DNA of 53,347 bases from an uncultured Mollicutes bacterium (GCA_900545015.1 UQXJ01000008.1:1-53347); one strand, 5' to 3'. Positions 25,303-34,323 are shown, counted from the first letter of the stretch. Numbers and translations are program-made. The notes: generated from the sequence alone by a model not told the origin.

Positions 25303-26055
25303 ATGGATGAAAAAATTGGTAGAAGATTAGCGCTATATAGAATTAAAAAAGGCTATTCACAAGAAGAACTTGCTTATAAATTAAATATAAGTAGACAATC
25401 AGTTAGTAAGTGGGAAACTGGAGAAAGTTCACCTAGTACAGATAACTTGATTACTCTTAGTAAACTTTATGAGGTAAGCCTTGATGACTTAATTAACAAA
25501 GATCCTGATGAAGTTAAAAAAGGTGAAAAAAAGCAAAATTATGTATCTATAGGAAAAGAAGGAGTTCATGTTGTTGATGATGAAAATGAAGTTCATATAG
25601 ATATGAACGGAATACATGTTAATGGCGACGAATACATTAAGGGAGAAACTATGAAAAAAGAAAATAATTTTGAATATTTTAAAGGAAGTAGAACTTTCAA
25701 TATTGTTAGAGCTTCTATCGTTGGTGCTCTTTCTATGATTACTCTTATTGCTTATATTTTACTTGGCTGCATTTTAAAAGATGGTGAAGGATGGCGAATT
25801 TATTGGACATTATTTTTCTTAATACCTATTGTTGATTCTCTCTTTGCATGTTTTATGCATAAAAAAATAACCGACTTTAGCATAGTTTTTCTAGCTTTAT
25901 TCATATTCTTATTTATCGGAATGCTCACAAATATTTGGCATCCAACTTGGATTGCATTCCTTGCTATTCCATTATTTTATATAGCATTTGGCCCTGTCGA
26001 TAATGCAATTCGTGAAACTAAAAAACATGATGATAGCGTTGTAAGCGAACAATAA
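25303..26055 (+). CDS. XRE-family regulator with C-terminal membrane segments
   Basis: N-terminal Cro/CI-type helix-turn-helix (residues about 5-60: LALYRIKKGYSQEELAYKLNIS, then RQSVSKWETGESSPSTDNL), a linker with a repeated VHVVDDENEVHIDMNGIHV pattern, then four hydrophobic segments (ASIVGALSMITLIAYILLGC to WIAFLAIPLFYIAFG). This DNA-binding-plus-membrane layout is common in Bacillota and suggests sensing at the membrane. The target genes are unknown. A strong aggagg Shine-Dalgarno precedes the ATG. 250 residues. A terminator follows at 26065-26094. Confidence 0.88.
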   Translation: MDEKIGRRLALYRIKKGYSQEELAYKLNISRQSVSKWETGESSPSTDNLITLSKLYEVSLDDLINKDPDEVKKGEKKQNYVSIGKEGVHVVDDENEVHIDMNGIHVNGDEYIKGETMKKENNFEYFKGSRTFNIVRASIVGALSMITLIAYILLGCILKDGEGWRIYWTLFFLIPIVDSLFACFMHKKITDFSIVFLALFIFLFIGMLTNIWHPTWIAFLAIPLFYIAFGPVDNAIRETKKHDDSVVSEQ

Positions 26056-26064
26056 AAACTGTTG

Positions 26065-26094
26065 AAAAAGAGATCCAAAAATGGGTCTCTTTTT
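26065..26094 (+). terminator. Terminator after the XRE gene
   Basis: aaaaagagatcc and gggtctcttttt form a 12-bp stem with one wobble pair, ending in a T-run. Confidence 0.85.
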
Positions 26095-26186
26095 GTATGA
26101 ATTTAGACAGTTCTATTTAAAAATATGTATTTATTTTAATTTTTAATAGGCATATACTTTAATCGTAGATTAAAGGAGTTTTTAAA

Positions 26187-27032
26187 ATGTATAAAATCGT
26201 TAGAAAACACGTATTTAATCCAACTGAAACACTTCTTGAAATTGAAGCTCCAGCAATTGCTAAAAAAGCATTACCTGGTCAATTCATTATTTTAAGAGTT
26301 GATGAAGATGGAGAAAGAATACCATTAACTGTTGGTGGTTATGATAGAGAAAAAGGCACAGTTACTATCATCTTCCAAATCGTTGGAGCATCAACATACA
26401 AACTTAATCAATTAGAAGAAGGCGACTGCTTACACGATTTCGTTGGTCCATTAGGAAAACCAACTGAATTAACAGGTGAAAAAGTCTGTGTTGTAGGTGG
26501 TGGATTAGGAACAGCTATTGCTTACCCTATTGCTAAAGCATTCCATGATGCAGGAAAGAATGTAACAGCTATTGCTGGATTTAGAAATAAAGATTTAATT
26601 ATCTTACATGATGAATTCAGCTCTGCAAGTGATAAATATTTTGAAATGACAGATGATGGTTCAAATGGAAACAAAGGAAATGTTTGCGTACCACTTGAAG
26701 AATTATTATCAAAAGGCGAAAAGTTCGATAAAGTTATTTGCATTGGACCTGTTATTATGATGAAATTTGTCACATTAACATGTAAAAAATATAATGTTCC
26801 AGAATGTGTTTGTTCAATGAACCCAATTATGATTGATGGAACTGGTATGTGTGGTTGCTGCAGACTTACAGTCGGTGGAAAAACAAAATTCGCATGTGTT
26901 GATGGTCCTGATTTCGATGCTTATGAAGTTGATTTCGATGAAGCAATGCAAAGAGGAACAATGTATAAAGCATTTGAAAAGAAAGCTTATGATGAAGCAA
27001 AATGTAATCTTTTCAAAAAGGAGAGCAAATAA
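26187..27032 (+). CDS. nfnA: NADH-dependent reduced ferredoxin:NADP oxidoreductase, subunit A
   Basis: FAD/NAD-binding small subunit of NfnAB, which couples NADH and reduced ferredoxin oxidation to NADP reduction by flavin-based electron bifurcation. The FAD-binding region RIPLTVGGYD, NAD-binding VVGGGLGTAIAYP, and [2Fe-2S] cysteines in GTGMCGCCRLTVGG and FACVDGPDFDAYEVDF near the C-terminus are diagnostic. 281 residues is typical. The same fold occurs in dihydroorotate dehydrogenase electron-transfer subunits (PyrK), but the adjacent large subunit fixes NfnA. Shine-Dalgarno aaaggag. It is followed by nfnB after 2 nt. Confidence 0.92.
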   Translation: MYKIVRKHVFNPTETLLEIEAPAIAKKALPGQFIILRVDEDGERIPLTVGGYDREKGTVTIIFQIVGASTYKLNQLEEGDCLHDFVGPLGKPTELTGEKVCVVGGGLGTAIAYPIAKAFHDAGKNVTAIAGFRNKDLIILHDEFSSASDKYFEMTDDGSNGNKGNVCVPLEELLSKGEKFDKVICIGPVIMMKFVTLTCKKYNVPECVCSMNPIMIDGTGMCGCCRLTVGGKTKFACVDGPDFDAYEVDFDEAMQRGTMYKAFEKKAYDEAKCNLFKKESK

Positions 27033-27034
27033 TT

Positions 27035-28447
27035 ATGTATAAAGAATATAAATTTAACATGGCTCCTAAAAAGAACCCTATGCCAAGCCAAGATCCAAAA
27101 GTAAGAGCTCACAACTTTTTAGAAGTTGCTGAAGGATATACAGAAGAAATGGCAATTGATGAAGCAAAGAGATGTTTAGGATGTCCAAATAAACCATGTG
27201 TTGCACATTGCCCTGTAAACATTGATATTCCAGCGTTTATTCATCAAGTTGCTTTAGGCGAATTTGAAAAAGCATATGAAATTATTTCTGAATCAAGCTC
27301 ATTACCTGCAGTTTGTGGTAGAGTTTGCCCTCAAGAAACACAATGTGAAATGAAATGCACAAGAGGTTTAAGACCAGGAAGTGAAGCTGTTGCTATTGGT
27401 AGACTTGAAAGATTTGTCGCTGATTATCATAACGCTCACGCAAGTGGTGAAGTAGTTAAGCCTACACCTAATGGACATAAAGTTGCTGTTATTGGTTCAG
27501 GCCCTTCAGGACTTACATGTGCTGGTGATTTAGCTAAAAAAGGATACGAAGTTACTGTATTTGAAGCTTTACACTTAGCAGGTGGTGTTCTTGTTTATGG
27601 TATTCCTGAATTCAGATTACCAAAATCAATCGTTCAAAAAGAAGTTGATGGTTTAAAAGCTTTAGGTGTTAAAGTTGAAACAAATATGGTCATTGGTAGA
27701 GTTATTACTATTGATGAATTATTAAACGAATGTCACTTTGAAGCTGTCTTTATTGGAAGTGGTGCTGGTTTACCAAGATTTATGGGAATTCCAGGTGAAA
27801 ACTTAAAAGGTGTTTATTCAGCCAATGAATATTTAACAAGAACAAACTTAATGAAGGCTTATAAAGATGATTCAAATACTCCAATTGAAAAGGCTAAAAA
27901 TGTTGCTGTTATTGGTGGCGGAAACGTTGCTATGGATGCTGCGAGATGTGCTTTAAGACTTGGTGCTGAACATGTTTATATTGTCTACCGTAGAAGTTTA
28001 GAAGAACTTCCAGCAAGAAAAGAAGAAGTCCATCACGCAATGGAAGAAGGCGTAGACTTCCAATTACTCAACAATCCAGTAGAAATTATTGGTGATCCAG
28101 AAACTCATTTAGTTTCTAAGATGAAAGTTGAAAAAATGGTTCTTGGAGAACCAGATGCAAGCGGCAGAAGAAAACCTATTGGAACAAAAGAATATAGAGA
28201 TATCGATGTAGATTGTGTAATTTGTGCAATTGGTACATCACCAAACCCATTAATTAAGCAAACAACTGAAGGTCTTGAAACTAATCCACACGGTTGTATC
28301 TTAACAAAAACTGAATATGGTTTAACAACAAGAGATCATGTTTATGCTGGTGGAGATGCAGTTACAGGTGCAGCTACTGTTATTCTTGCAATGGGAGCAG
28401 GCAAACATGCTGCTAAAGCCATTGATGAAGAATTAATGGGCAAATAA
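27035..28447 (+). CDS. nfnB: NADH-dependent reduced ferredoxin:NADP oxidoreductase, subunit B (GltD-like)
   Basis: Large flavoprotein subunit of NfnAB with two [4Fe-4S] binding regions (CLGCPNKPCVAHCPVNIDIP, about 47-66, and CGRVCPQETQCEMKC). It has the FAD-binding GSGPSGLTCAGDLAKKGY and a second dinucleotide site VIGGGNVAMDAARCALRLGA. The end GGDAVTGAATVILAMGAGKHAAKAI is the GltD-family C-terminal FAD contact. 470 residues. It is similar to glutamate synthase small subunit, but no large subunit is present and nfnA is directly upstream. The complex would supply NADPH for biosynthesis in a fermenter. Confidence 0.92.
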   Translation: MYKEYKFNMAPKKNPMPSQDPKVRAHNFLEVAEGYTEEMAIDEAKRCLGCPNKPCVAHCPVNIDIPAFIHQVALGEFEKAYEIISESSSLPAVCGRVCPQETQCEMKCTRGLRPGSEAVAIGRLERFVADYHNAHASGEVVKPTPNGHKVAVIGSGPSGLTCAGDLAKKGYEVTVFEALHLAGGVLVYGIPEFRLPKSIVQKEVDGLKALGVKVETNMVIGRVITIDELLNECHFEAVFIGSGAGLPRFMGIPGENLKGVYSANEYLTRTNLMKAYKDDSNTPIEKAKNVAVIGGGNVAMDAARCALRLGAEHVYIVYRRSLEELPARKEEVHHAMEEGVDFQLLNNPVEIIGDPETHLVSKMKVEKMVLGEPDASGRRKPIGTKEYRDIDVDCVICAIGTSPNPLIKQTTEGLETNPHGCILTKTEYGLTTRDHVYAGGDAVTGAATVILAMGAGKHAAKAIDEELMGK

Positions 28448-28466
28448 TTTAATATTTATTTAAACA

Positions 28467-28495
28467 AAGAAGGTCACACTCGTTGTGATCTTTTT
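28467..28495 (+). terminator. Terminator after nfnAB
   Basis: ggtcaca / tgtgatc stem with flanking A/T pairing and a T-run at 28491-28495. Confidence 0.8.
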
Positions 28496-28530
28496 CATTG
28501 TCTGAATTCTAAATAATAAAATAAAGCTAA

Positions 28531-28980
28531 TTAACACCAATGATAAATTTTACCAACATTTATGTCTTTATATTCTAATGATATTGATTTTGAAACACCA
28601 TAAATCTCAAAACCAAATGATTCAATTGAATAACTATAATAACCATCTTCATCTAAATATTTATATTGGATAGGAGTGTCTTTTGAATCCCCGTTTCTAT
28701 TTATTTCATAAACCCACATTGACTTAACTCGTAAACCAAATTGAATTGAATTATTAGAAATGAAACTTGAATTATCAGCCATAACGAAATTTCCATTTCC
28801 GTCATTATAAACGTTATAGTAAATGAAAGTATGTCCTTCAACCTTAAAAGTTTTCATCTCTTTAACTGGAATAGATGAAATATGATTAGCTGTGATTTTT
28901 AAACTTACGCCATCAACTTCTGAACCTATTGTACATGATGACAATAGAAATATTGGTAATAATAAAATTGCTTTCTTCAT
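28531..28980 (-). CDS. Hypothetical lipoprotein
   Basis: 149 residues starting MKKAILLLPIFLLSSCTIGS, a signal peptide with lipobox LLSSC, so an exported lipid-anchored protein of unknown function. The mature part is beta-rich (HTFIYYNVYNDGNGNFVM, YKYLDEDGYYSYSIESFGFEIYG). The frame is open to 29049, but the conserved signal peptide fixes the start at 28980. A promoter TTGACC-N16-TATACT lies upstream on the minus strand (29042-29015). No Shine-Dalgarno is evident. Confidence 0.75.
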   Translation of the reverse strand: MKKAILLLPIFLLSSCTIGSEVDGVSLKITANHISSIPVKEMKTFKVEGHTFIYYNVYNDGNGNFVMADNSSFISNNSIQFGLRVKSMWVYEINRNGDSKDTPIQYKYLDEDGYYSYSIESFGFEIYGVSKSISLEYKDINVGKIYHWC

Positions 28981-29014
28981 ATTTTTAAAATAGTAAATTC
29001 TATATAATTTGTAA

Positions 29015-29042
29015 AGTATAAAAAATTTCACTATTTGGTCAA
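29015..29042 (-). promoter_or_regulatory. Promoter of the lipoprotein gene
   Basis: On the minus strand TTGACC (29042-29037), 16-nt spacer, TATACT (29020-29015). The spacer contains aaatagtgaaatt, one arm of the inverted repeat at 29024-29116. Confidence 0.6.
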
Positions 29043-29116
29043 TTTTCAACTTTCTAAATTAAAAATCCTGCAAAAGTCCATTATTTTCTTTTAGAAAGTT
29101 GAAAAATAGTGAAATT
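29024..29116. repeat. Long bulged inverted repeat
   Basis: aatttcactattt (29024-29036) and tttcaactttctaaa (29044-29058) are complemented by tttagaaagttgaaa (29090-29104) running directly into aaatagtgaaatt (29104-29116). This gives a stem of about 28 bp with one 7-nt bulge (ggtcaat) and a 31-nt loop. It overlaps the lipoprotein promoter. The tttcactattt sequence also forms the inverted repeat at 38527-38562. Confidence 0.65.
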
Positions 29117-29188
29117 ATTTTGTGAATTTTGAAGAATTTTAAGTTTTGAAACCTTTTAAAAGTTAATTTTTTATGCGGTTTCTTTTAT

Positions 29189-29218
29189 AAAAAAACACGT
29201 ATTTGATTACGCGTTTTT
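29189..29218 (-). terminator. Terminator of tRNA-Ser
   Basis: On the minus strand aaaaacgcgta and tacgtgttttt pair around a short loop and end in a T-run. Confidence 0.8.
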
Positions 29219-29230
29219 AGGAGTTAAAAG

Positions 29231-29322
29231 TGGCGGAGAAGAAGAGATTCGAACTCTCGCTAGACATAAAGCCCACTATCAGTTTTCGAGACTGACCCCT
29301 TGAACCACTTGGGTACTTCTCC
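29231..29322 (-). tRNA. tRNA-Ser(CGA)
   Basis: Reads 5' from 29322. The acceptor stem is ggagaag / cttctcc, the anticodon loop is ctcgaaa between tcagt and actga (anticodon CGA), there is a long variable arm typical of class II tRNA, then TTCGAATC in the T arm and an encoded CCA (29233-29231). 92 nt. A TATAAT box lies upstream on the minus strand. Confidence 0.95.
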
Positions 29323-29492
29323 GTGCTTTCTAATTATACAAGTTAATTTTTTAGAAACCATTATAATTTTTACTTTAGGCAACTTTAAAGCTTATTTATC
29401 TTACTTTTTAATCAATTTTTACTGATTTTACATAGCACAAGCCTTTATCTTAGGAATTTAGCCCAAATTATAAAACTTTTTAAGGGATTAGC

Positions 29493-29511
29493 TTTAGTAT
29501 ATAATACTAAA
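29493..29511 (+). promoter_or_regulatory. Palindrome containing a -10 box
   Basis: tttagtat and atactaaa flank ata, an 8-bp-arm palindrome that includes TATAAT (29500-29505) and ends 3 nt before the ATG at 29514. It is well placed to be an operator on a leaderless promoter. Confidence 0.45.
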
Positions 29512-29513
29512 GT

Positions 29514-31304
29514 ATGTATTGGACTTTAAATTTTATTGATATTACTAAAGAAACGGACAACAGCTGGATATTTGTTGTTATTTTTTTGTCTATACTTTTT
29601 GCATTCGCTTTAATTGTAGGCTTAACGATAATGCTCGATAAAATTTTGACAAAGAAATATAGAACAAAACTTGAAAGTGCTTTTGTTTTAGAAAAAGTCT
29701 ATGTCGTTGATTTAGAGAATCAAAAAGTAAATGCAGTGAGCATTAAGTCACTTCATGATAGAGAACAATTAACTTTAACTGAGTTTTTATCTTTATTTGT
29801 TGATAAAGAACAAAATAAATTAAATGTTTGGATTAATGAATTATTACAAGAACCTTTCGAATTAACAAATGAAAATAATGTTTTTGTCACTGATATTATC
29901 ACTAAAAATGATAAAAATAAAAAAGTAATGTTGGCTTCTCGAATTATTTTTAGATGTACAAAAGTAGAAAAAGAAGCAAAAAAAGTTTTCCTCGAATCAA
30001 CTTATTTAAATAATTTGCCTAGTGAATATTCAAAAACCAAAAAAGGTGATTTCCATAAAGATGTTTATTTAAAAAGTGAAATTGCTCGTCTTTATAGCAG
30101 AGGTGATTTTTCAAAAGGTAATATTTATTTCATTGATTTTTATAAAAAAGGAAATATTACAACATCTCAATTTAATGTTTACGAATTCAGATATTTAATT
30201 CTTAATGCGATTTATAAGAAAACATATGATGGAACTAGTTATTTTTCATTAAATGATACATCTCTTTCGTTTACTATCGTTGATAATAAAACTATCAACA
30301 AATATCGATTAAATACAGCTATTAAAAACTATATTGATAACATAAATGAAGTTCTAGAAATTAAAGGTTTTAGTGATTTATACGGATTTACAGTTTGCGC
30401 TAGTAAAACAAGTGAACTTGGAAACGATTATGCTAAAACTATTGAATCACTTACTAAACTATCCAGTTTAGCTAAAGACTCAGGCAAACAATTTATGATT
30501 TATAAGCATGATATTGGAGATCCAGAAAACCTTGAAGAATCATATAAACAAGAAATTTCTAAGATTATTAAAAACTCACTTATTAATATTAAATTTTCTT
30601 CGATTTTCAAAATTACAAATAAAAGAGTTATGTGTCTTGGGTACAAATTCTTTGCGTCACCGCGTCAATCAATTTTTAATAACGAGACGGAAATGAAAAA
30701 ATGCGCACATAATTATGGGCTAGACAAAGAATTATTTTCTCTTATTGCTCGTAATGTCGTGCCGACATTTACATCTCAAAGAGAACTTACGTCATCAAAA
30801 CTTTTCTATCCAATTTCTTTATATGAAATTCAATACGTTATGAGAAGCTTATCAAGAATGAGTGGTATAGAAAATCTAAAATTAGCATTTATCATTGATA
30901 ACAATGAACTTATTGATTCTGAAAATAATCAACAAGTCCTTGATAGCATTGTGAGCTTAACAAATAAAGGATATGAAGTTTATTTGAAAATCACAGTTGG
31001 TGATTATGTATTAAAAAATAAAACTTATGATTTATTTACTGGTTTCCTTCTTGATGCAAAATTAAAAAATAACGTTAAAGCAGATGGACGTGAATTCCTT
31101 AGATGTTATGGGTATTTAGAAAAATTAAAGAGATTTAAAAAGCAAATTATTTCAATTAATGCTAACTCTTATCAAGAAATTGAATTATTATTAAAAAACG
31201 GTTTTTCAGCTTTCTCTTCAGAAATTATCAGTGAAGCAAGTGAAATGCTCGTTCCAATAAATAAAAAAGTACAAAAACGATTATTAAATATGAATAAAAA
31301 ATAG
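29514..31304 (+). CDS. Membrane protein with degenerate GGDEF-like and EAL-like domains
   Basis: 596 residues. One N-terminal membrane helix (IFVVIFLSILFAFALIVGLTIM, about 20-41) is followed by a poorly conserved segment, then a region with GGDEF-fold pattern (about 195-345: GNIYFIDFYKKGNIT ... TSLSFTIVDNKTINKY ... YGFTVCASKTSE). The last part has an EAL-fold pattern (about 350-590: IKFSSIFKITNKRVMCLGYKF, KLAFIIDNNELI, YEVYLKITVGDY, ISINANSYQEIELLLKNGF). The catalytic GGDEF and EAL/DFG residues are absent, so it would bind a nucleotide or ligand rather than make or break c-di-GMP. The assignment is by pattern only. It is followed after 15 nt by proS with its own Shine-Dalgarno, so co-transcription is likely. 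Confidence 0.55.
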   Translation: MYWTLNFIDITKETDNSWIFVVIFLSILFAFALIVGLTIMLDKILTKKYRTKLESAFVLEKVYVVDLENQKVNAVSIKSLHDREQLTLTEFLSLFVDKEQNKLNVWINELLQEPFELTNENNVFVTDIITKNDKNKKVMLASRIIFRCTKVEKEAKKVFLESTYLNNLPSEYSKTKKGDFHKDVYLKSEIARLYSRGDFSKGNIYFIDFYKKGNITTSQFNVYEFRYLILNAIYKKTYDGTSYFSLNDTSLSFTIVDNKTINKYRLNTAIKNYIDNINEVLEIKGFSDLYGFTVCASKTSELGNDYAKTIESLTKLSSLAKDSGKQFMIYKHDIGDPENLEESYKQEISKIIKNSLINIKFSSIFKITNKRVMCLGYKFFASPRQSIFNNETEMKKCAHNYGLDKELFSLIARNVVPTFTSQRELTSSKLFYPISLYEIQYVMRSLSRMSGIENLKLAFIIDNNELIDSENNQQVLDSIVSLTNKGYEVYLKITVGDYVLKNKTYDLFTGFLLDAKLKNNVKADGREFLRCYGYLEKLKRFKKQIISINANSYQEIELLLKNGFSAFSSEIISEASEMLVPINKKVQKRLLNMNKK

Positions 31305-31319
31305 ACAAAAGGAGATTTT

Positions 31320-32747
31320 ATGGATATTAAGAACAAATCTATTACAAGTCGTGATGAAGATTTTGCACAATGGTATACAGACGTATGTAAAAAAGCTGAA
31401 TTAATGGACTACACAGATGTTAAAGGATTCATCATTTATAGACCTTACGGATACGCAATTTGGGAACAAATTCAAAAATTCATGGATAACGAATTCAAAA
31501 AAACTGGACATGAAAACGTTTACTTACCACTCGTTATCAATGAATCATTATTTAAAAAAGAAAAAGATCACGTTAGTGGTTTTGCACCTGAATGTTTAGT
31601 TGCTACAGAAGGTGGCGGACAAAAAATTGCTGACCCTTTAATTATTAGACCAACAAGTGAATGCTTATTCTGCGAACACTATTCACACATTATTAAAAGT
31701 TATAGAGATTTACCAAAACTTTATAATCAATGGTGCTCAGTTGTTAGATGGGAAAAAACAACAAGACCATTCTTAAGAGGTAGTGAATTCTTATGGCAAG
31801 AAGGCCATACAATGCACGCAACTGAAGCTGAAGCTAGGCAAGAAACATTAAGAATGCTTGATATCTATGATAAAACTGGTAGAGATTTATTAGCTATCCC
31901 TTTTGTTAAAGGTAAAAAGACGGATAAAGAAAAATTTGCTGGCGCTTTAGAAACATATTCAATCGAAGCTTTAATGCACGATGGTAAAGGTTTACAAAGT
32001 GGAACTTCCCACTATTTTGGACAAGGATTTGCTGATGCTTTTGGCATCCATTATTTGGATAAAGATGGAAAAATTAAGACTCCATATCAAACAAGTTGGG
32101 GTGCATCAACCAGATTAATTGGTTCAATTATTATGGTTCATGGTGATGATAATGGTTTAGTTTTACCACCATTTGTAGCTCCAATCCAAGTAGTTATTAT
32201 TCCAATTAAAATGAATGAACCTGGCGTACATGAAAAAGCTAGAGAAATTAAAGAAACTTTAGAAAACGCAGGAATTAGAGTTAAACTCGATGATTCTGAT
32301 AAGACACCAGGTTGGAAATTCTCAGAATATGAAATGAAAGGTGTCCCACTTAGACTTGAAATTGGACCAAAAGATTTAAATGCAAATTCATGCATGATTC
32401 ATAAACGTAATGATGGTTCAAAAGCTAAATATGACTTAAATAATATAGTTGAAACTATTAACAATTTACTTAAAAAAGTTCATAAAGAAATGTATGATGC
32501 TGCATTACATAACTTACTTGAAAATATTCATGAAGCACATTCTTATGAAGAAGTTAAAGAAATCGTTAATAAAGGTGGATACTGCAAGATGATGTGGTGT
32601 GGTGATAGAGCTTGTGAAGACAAGATTAAAGAAGACACAAATGCTACATCAAGATGCATGCCATTTGATCAAGTACCATTTGATGATGTTTGCCCTGTAT
32701 GTGGAAAGAAAGCAAAATATGTTGTCTATTTTGCTAAGGCTTATTAA
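31320..32747 (+). CDS. proS: Prolyl-tRNA synthetase
   Basis: Charges tRNA-Pro with proline; class II synthetase. This is the short archaeal/eukaryote-like ProRS type (475 residues, no editing insertion). Class II motif 2 is seen in RWEKTTRPFLRGSEFLWQEGHT, motif 1 in the YGYAIWEQIQKFMDNEF region, and the C-terminal extension has a zinc-site-like CDxxC pattern (CPVCGKK near the end) and ends in a conserved Tyr (FAKAY). Shine-Dalgarno aaaggaga. No T-box leader (AGGGTGG-type motif) precedes it. The 596-residue membrane protein is immediately upstream. Confidence 0.95.
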   Translation: MDIKNKSITSRDEDFAQWYTDVCKKAELMDYTDVKGFIIYRPYGYAIWEQIQKFMDNEFKKTGHENVYLPLVINESLFKKEKDHVSGFAPECLVATEGGGQKIADPLIIRPTSECLFCEHYSHIIKSYRDLPKLYNQWCSVVRWEKTTRPFLRGSEFLWQEGHTMHATEAEARQETLRMLDIYDKTGRDLLAIPFVKGKKTDKEKFAGALETYSIEALMHDGKGLQSGTSHYFGQGFADAFGIHYLDKDGKIKTPYQTSWGASTRLIGSIIMVHGDDNGLVLPPFVAPIQVVIIPIKMNEPGVHEKAREIKETLENAGIRVKLDDSDKTPGWKFSEYEMKGVPLRLEIGPKDLNANSCMIHKRNDGSKAKYDLNNIVETINNLLKKVHKEMYDAALHNLLENIHEAHSYEEVKEIVNKGGYCKMMWCGDRACEDKIKEDTNATSRCMPFDQVPFDDVCPVCGKKAKYVVYFAKAY

Positions 32748-32861
32748 TTTTAAACATTAACACTATAAAATTTTTATTAATATTTTTAATAAAATATTGA
32801 TAATTTTTATAAATAGTTTAAATTTAAATTGCTTGAAAAAGCAGAACTGGAGAACACCTAA

Positions 32862-33059
32862 ATGACAGGTAAAGTTAAGTTTTTCAATACCACTAAAGGT
32901 TACGGATTCATTGTTGAAGACGAAACAAACAAAGAATATTTTGTTCATGTTACTGGTATTGCTAATGGATCAAAAACATTAGAAAAAGGCCAAGCTGTTG
33001 AATTTGAAACTGAAACAGACAAAAAGAACGGCAAGGTCAGAGCTTGTAACGTGAAATAA
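32862..33059 (+). CDS. csp: Cold-shock domain protein
   Basis: 65-residue single CSD protein that binds single-stranded RNA or DNA. RNP1 is KGYGFIVE and RNP2 is YFVHVT. The start MTGKVKFFNTTKGYGFI is canonical. The leader is AT-rich, with a ctggaga Shine-Dalgarno and a small hairpin (ttgcttgaaaaagcag) as in other cold-shock leaders. It is transcribed alone and is convergent with the MFS gene; the shared terminator overlaps the end of the latter. Confidence 0.96.
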   Translation: MTGKVKFFNTTKGYGFIVEDETNKEYFVHVTGIANGSKTLEKGQAVEFETETDKKNGKVRACNVK

Positions 33060-33086
33060 ATTATACATTTATTAAACTTTAGGCTT

Positions 33087-33116
33087 TAAGTCTACTCAAC
33101 TTGGGTAGGCTTTTTC
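33087..33116 (+). terminator. Terminator after the cold-shock gene
   Basis: A stem of agtctac-type and gtaggct-type arms with G-T pairs is followed by ttttt. The hairpin overlaps the final codons of the convergent MFS gene (stop at 33092). Confidence 0.75.
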
Positions 33117-34288
33117 TTTTCTTTATTAATTCTAATTAAAACAAGTTCATTTCCTAAAACTAATATAATAAGGATAAATAATAAAACATAAGGAAGAATT
33201 AAAAAAGTTGTTGCTTTGCCAATTACTCCAAATAATGGACTAACAGTAATATTAGCAATATAAGCACAGCCAACTTGAATTGCCATTACAAAAGAGGACA
33301 TTTTTTCTCCAAATCTTGTTGGTGTTGCGTGAATTATCGAAGGATAAATTGGAGCACAACCAAAGCCAATTAAAAATATAGCGGCTGGCATTATATAAAC
33401 ATTAAATTTAAAAGTTAATAATATAATTCCAATAAATAAAACACTCTCACCAATTCTAATCATGTTTTTATCGTTAATTTTTAAAGAAATTAAACCAGAA
33501 AGTAATCTTCCGCCTGTAATTCCTATAAAAAATAATGAAGTCCATGAACTAGCAAGTGATTCATTTACACCCATATTAAAAACTACCATGCTTGAAAACC
33601 ATTGTTGAGAAGTGCTTTCAATTGCAATATAAGCAAAGAAAGCAATGATTGAATATAAGACGCCTGGATATTTTATGGTTTTTAAGAAGCTAATTTTTTC
33701 TTTCTTTTCTTCTTTATTAATATTCGAGTCTCTTTTTAATTCGCATATTTTCCATAATGGAATAGATAAAAGAGAAATAAACCAAATTGAAAATTGAATA
33801 ATAGCTAAGACTAAAGCAGCGTTTCTCCATCCATTTAAATTAGTTAAAAATATTGCACAAATAAAAGGAGAAATTGAAGCACCTACACCCCAAAAAGCGT
33901 GAAGCCAATTAAGGTGAATAGATTTATAATTTATCGCTACGTAATTATTTAAAGTCGTGTCGATTGCTCCTGCGCCAATTCCTAAAGGTATACAAGATAA
34001 AATTAATAAATAAAAATTTTGGGAAAATGAAACTAAAATTAATCCTACAGCTGTTAATAAAATTGAAATTAAAACAATACCTTTCTCTTTTAATTTAGGA
34101 AGTAGTTTTGGAGTTAAAAAAGCACTAATAATTGTACAAACTGAGATAGAAGCAGTCAAAATACCTTGTAAATCTTCGCTTATTTCAAGCGTTTTAGATA
34201 TCGCAGGCCAAGTTGATCCAATTAATGAATCAGGTAAACCTAGTGAAATAAATACTAAATAGATTACAAGTAATAATAAATTTGACAT
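33092..34288 (-). CDS. MFS transporter
   Basis: 398 residues with twelve predicted membrane segments of the major facilitator superfamily, starting LLLLVIYLVFISLGLPDSLIGSTWP. The family-typical LTASISVCTIISAFLTPKLLPKLKEKG covers segment 2 and the loop 2-3. The substrate is unknown; sugar- or drug-type MFS are both possible. Promoter TTAACT-N17-TATAAT on the minus strand (34323-34295) ends 6 nt before the ATG and there is no Shine-Dalgarno, so the transcript should be leaderless. It stands alone. Confidence 0.85.
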   Translation of the reverse strand: MSNLLLLVIYLVFISLGLPDSLIGSTWPAISKTLEISEDLQGILTASISVCTIISAFLTPKLLPKLKEKGIVLISILLTAVGLILVSFSQNFYLLILSCIPLGIGAGAIDTTLNNYVAINYKSIHLNWLHAFWGVGASISPFICAIFLTNLNGWRNAALVLAIIQFSIWFISLLSIPLWKICELKRDSNINKEEKKEKISFLKTIKYPGVLYSIIAFFAYIAIESTSQQWFSSMVVFNMGVNESLASSWTSLFFIGITGGRLLSGLISLKINDKNMIRIGESVLFIGIILLTFKFNVYIMPAAIFLIGFGCAPIYPSIIHATPTRFGEKMSSFVMAIQVGCAYIANITVSPLFGVIGKATTFLILPYVLLFILIILVLGNELVLIRINKEKKKPTQVE

Positions 34289-34294
34289 GCAAAA

Positions 34295-34323
34295 ATTATA
34301 AAGAAAGGAATGAAATTAGTTAA
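34295..34323 (-). promoter_or_regulatory. Promoter giving a leaderless MFS transcript
   Basis: On the minus strand TTAACT (34323-34318), 17-nt spacer, TATAAT (34300-34295), and ATG at 34288, 6 nt downstream of the -10. Confidence 0.75.

Noticed and set aside
31305..31319. T-box leader before proS
   Set aside because: Only 15 nt separate proS from the upstream gene and no T-box core motif was seen inside that gene's end.
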